From NCBI GenBank assembly GCA_902463835.1, contig CABQGZ010000102.1, forward strand, positions 1 through 9,150: a DNA stretch of 9,150 nt. The letters are read 5' to 3'. The notes under the pieces are model-generated. The model did no database searches, was not told where the DNA came from, and was given only the letters and a program-made list of their open reading frames with translations. Shown one piece after another: positions 7,149 to 9,150 of this stretch. A program made the translations under genes and the position numbers. Origin of the DNA: an uncultured Lachnospiraceae bacterium (GTDB taxonomy: Bacteria; Bacillota; Clostridia; Lachnospirales; Lachnospiraceae). How positions within the stretch are numbered: the stretch's first letter is position 1; each line of letters opens with the position of its first letter.

Positions 7149-9150
7149 CGTCTGCATCTGCTCCGCGGCTTCCTTTTCCTCCTGGCTGATCCTTCCCAGG
7201 AAACGATCCATGACGGGAGACCACAGCAGCACACGGCAGATATTGGCTGCGCTCCTTACAAGCACACTTCGCTTCAGGCTTCCATCCGCCAGATGTTCCT
7301 CCAAGTCGCCCATGTGTCCCTCTGTATCCGCAGCCACCATAAAGATATCGTTTCCTGCTTTCACCATGGCGGACAGCTGCTCCTGAGATGCTGTAGTCCC
7401 CTCTTCGTTGATATCCGCCCACCAGTCCGTCATCACCATACCGTTATAACTCCACTCTCCCCGCAGAATAGTGATCAAAAGGTCATAATTTCCCGCCGTC
7501 CAGACACCGTTGACCGCACCGTAAGTAGTCATAATGGAATAGGCGCCGCCTTCCTTTACGGCGATTTCAAATCCCTTCAGGTAGATTTCCCGCAAGGCCC
7601 GCTCAGAGACGACCGCGTTATAGTCTTTGCGATGGAATTCCTGGTTATTTCCTGCAAAATGCTTCACCGTCCCGGTAACGCCGAAACGATTCATCCCCCG
7701 CAGCTGAGCCGCCGCCAGCTTTCCGGTCAGATAGGGATCCTCGGAAAAATATTCAAAATTCCGTCCGTTTAAGGGATTCCTGTGAATGTTCATTCCCGGC
7801 CCCAACAGGGTGTCAATATGGTTCTTGCGAAGCTCCGCTCCCTCCATGGCAAAGAGTTCTTCATTAAGTTCTTCATTAAAAGTACAGGCCAGACAGGTGC
7901 CGCCCGGCAGGCTGAAGGCCGGCATTCCGCAGTCCATACGGATTCCGGAGGGACCATCGGCACAACAGCCGCAGGGGATCCCAAAATGCACAAGCTCCTC
8001 CGTCAATCCCCCAAATGCAGACGCTGTTCCGGGAGTTACCTTGGGAGAGCACATCCCCTCGCCGTTCACCATGCAGCACAGATCGTGATCGGACAACTGG
8101 GCTAAGAACGCTTCCATGGATACCTTACCGTCATAGACATCCCCAAGGCGGTAGCCCTGGTCTCCGGTATAAGGGAGTGCCTCCGTCTGATCCTCCCGGA
8201 TATGATCCGCCACTGTCGCCCTGCGCAGGGGAACCTCCTCCCAGGCCGGAGTTAATTCTTCGCTGAATTCCGTCGGGCGCAGCCGCTGGAAAGCCTCTGC
8301 CGGGGCAGCTGCTTCTGTCAACTGCTCAACGACTTTCGTTTCTGCAAGTTCAAAGGAACCTGCCAGAGCGCTACTTCTTACATCACTGCCCAGATAAAAT
8401 TCATAGCTTCCCGCCTCCAGCACATAGGCGGAACGATAGCCGGAAAGACCGCTGTCATCATAGGAGGCCAGCGTGGAATCCGATATGGTAAAGGTAAGCT
8501 CCTGGCTCTCGCCCGGCAGGAGTTCCTTCGTCTTGGCGAAGGCCGCCAAACTCCGAAGGGGCTTTCCAAGCTTTCCCTGGGGCGCTTTTACATAGACCTG
8601 AACTACTTCTTTTCCGGCTTTTTCTCCGATATTTGTAACAATGGCTTTCAGCACTGTCGCGTTCTTCCGCTCCAGCAAGGCAGGCCTCACTTCGAAACTG
8701 GTGTAAGACAAACCATAACCAAAAGGATAACGCACCTTTTTTCTTGCAAAGGTCTCAAAATAGCGATAGCCTACATAGATATCTTCTGCGTAAAAATTTC
8801 CCTGCGCTCCGCCAAAATTCTCCGTGGACGGGTAATCCATGATATCTTTTGCAATGGTATCGGAAAGCTTTCCGCAGGGATTCACGCGCCCCATCAGCAC
8901 ATCCGCCACCCCGTGACCGCCCTCCATGCCGCCCTGCCATACATAGAGTACGGCAGAGGGCTGATAGCGATCCACCCATTTCATATCAATAATACTTCCC
9001 ACATTCAAAAGAACGATCACTCTGGAAAAACGCTTGCATACCTTAGACAGCATATCCTCCTCCAGATCCGTCAGAAGATAACTTCCTTTCTCCGCTGCCG
9101 CATCACGATCCTCACCAGCGGTTCTGCCTATGACCACGATCGCCGTCTCA
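6789..9150 (-). CDS. Beta-glucosidase-type GH3 glycoside hydrolase, domain-permuted (partial at 5' end)
   Basis: Residue numbers count from the first GTG-like codon at 9137. The frame is open upstream of it (ETAIVVIGRT reads straight off the edge), so the true start is outside. Domain order is reversed from classical GH3. First comes the GH3_C sandwich (to about 145, ending PFGYGLSYTSFE), then an Fn3-like domain (about 148-255), then the catalytic TIM-barrel GH3_N (about 340-640), then a beta-rich C-terminal domain (about 665-782). The nucleophile is Asp571 in VMTDWWADI. Substrate-site motifs are ADGPSGIR (393-400), NPLNGRNFEYFSEDP (455-469) and KHFAGNN (492-498). Glu118 in YAEDIYVGYRYF is the candidate acid/base. 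It hydrolyses beta-linked glucosides or xylosides of unknown detail. The start is missing, so a signal peptide cannot be excluded, but reversed-order relatives are usually intracellular. Stop TAG at 6789. Confidence 0.95.
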   Translation of the reverse strand, partial: ETAIVVIGRTAGEDRDAAAEKGSYLLTDLEEDMLSKVCKRFSRVIVLLNVGSIIDMKWVDRYQPSAVLYVWQGGMEGGHGVADVLMGRVNPCGKLSDTIAKDIMDYPSTENFGGAQGNFYAEDIYVGYRYFETFARKKVRYPFGYGLSYTSFEVRPALLERKNATVLKAIVTNIGEKAGKEVVQVYVKAPQGKLGKPLRSLAAFAKTKELLPGESQELTFTISDSTLASYDDSGLSGYRSAYVLEAGSYEFYLGSDVRSSALAGSFELAETKVVEQLTEAAAPAEAFQRLRPTEFSEELTPAWEEVPLRRATVADHIREDQTEALPYTGDQGYRLGDVYDGKVSMEAFLAQLSDHDLCCMVNGEGMCSPKVTPGTASAFGGLTEELVHFGIPCGCCADGPSGIRMDCGMPAFSLPGGTCLACTFNEELNEELFAMEGAELRKNHIDTLLGPGMNIHRNPLNGRNFEYFSEDPYLTGKLAAAQLRGMNRFGVTGTVKHFAGNNQEFHRKDYNAVVSERALREIYLKGFEIAVKEGGAYSIMTTYGAVNGVWTAGNYDLLITILRGEWSYNGMVMTDWWADINEEGTTASQEQLSAMVKAGNDIFMVAADTEGHMGDLEEHLADGSLKRSVLVRSAANICRVLLWSPVMDRFLGRISQEEKEAAEQMQTEDKVDFDLPYAEFEDYLELPAEDVCTDRGSQVMYGIKAERMGAFELHMIVKVDALDVAQVSVSAFVNGTLTGSLTLNGTDGKWVEVCLPLGEIRFTNSYIRLYFAQSGMKIAKMAVVRI
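6790..6817 (-). promoter_or_regulatory. Weak candidate promoter upstream of the AraC gene
   Basis: On the minus strand a TTGCGA hexamer (6817-6812) lies 16 nt before TATATA (6795-6790), which overlaps the GH3 stop codon. Both hexamers match the sigma-70 consensus at four of six positions. The start site would fall close to the regulator's ribosome-binding site, giving a very short leader, so it may be chance. Confidence 0.2.
7857..7880 (-). repeat. Tandem 12-nt repeat inside the GH3 gene
   Basis: Two adjacent 12-base units (TTCTTCATTAAG on the plus strand, then the same with a final A) differ at one base and encode NEELNEEL (residues 421-428). The surrounding sequence aligns by eye with other GH3 proteins without an obvious insertion, so this is probably a coincidental helix repeat rather than a recent duplication. 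Confidence 0.5.

Noticed and set aside
9135..9137. GTG as the start of the GH3 gene
   Set aside because: The frame stays open to the window edge and encodes the normal upstream part of the GH3_C strand (ETAIVVIGRT), so the true start is outside the window.

Overview
The window shows a compact run of five genes, all on the minus strand (read from the right edge to the left). It looks like a gut- or rumen-type Firmicute, most likely Lachnospiraceae or a related Clostridia. The clues are a domain-permuted family 3 glycoside hydrolase, an AraC/cupin regulator, a type I signal peptidase next to a giant LPxTG surface protein with a 'YALILPxITLE'-type N-terminus, and AG-rich Shine-Dalgarno sites. 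The taxonomic call is inference; no marker gene is present.

Layout in transcription order: (1) positions 9150-6789, a GH3 glycosidase with the GH3_C domain first, then a fibronectin-III-like domain, then the catalytic GH3_N barrel, then an extra C-terminal beta-rich domain. Its 5' end lies outside the window. (2) 6762-5965, an AraC-family regulator with an N-terminal cupin. (3) 5949-5638, a 103-residue charged coiled-coil protein of unknown function. (4) 5641-5051, a type I signal peptidase, overlapping the previous gene by ATGA. (5) 5034-1, a giant cell-wall-anchored protein: 1678 uninterrupted codons reach the left edge, and LPQTG plus a hydrophobic tail are already visible, so only a few residues and the stop are missing.

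Intergenic gaps are 26, 15, -4 and 16 nt, with no intrinsic terminator in any of them, so genes 2-5 and perhaps all five may be co-transcribed. A reasonable model is a regulated surface-display cassette: the AraC protein senses a signal (perhaps a sugar), the dedicated signal peptidase matures the exported giant protein, a sortase encoded elsewhere anchors it through LPQTG, and the small coiled-coil protein plays an unknown accessory part. The GH3 enzyme would process oligosaccharides, probably in the cytoplasm. The giant protein has a probable concanavalin-like jelly-roll near its N-terminus, DUF11-like stalk segments, one SdrD-B-like calcium-binding-type domain and a sorting signal, which suggests a glycan- or host-binding adhesin.

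No tRNA, rRNA, CRISPR array, insertion sequence, phage gene or attachment site was seen. There is no gene-free stretch longer than 26 bases. The many open plus-strand frames over the giant gene are antisense shadows.
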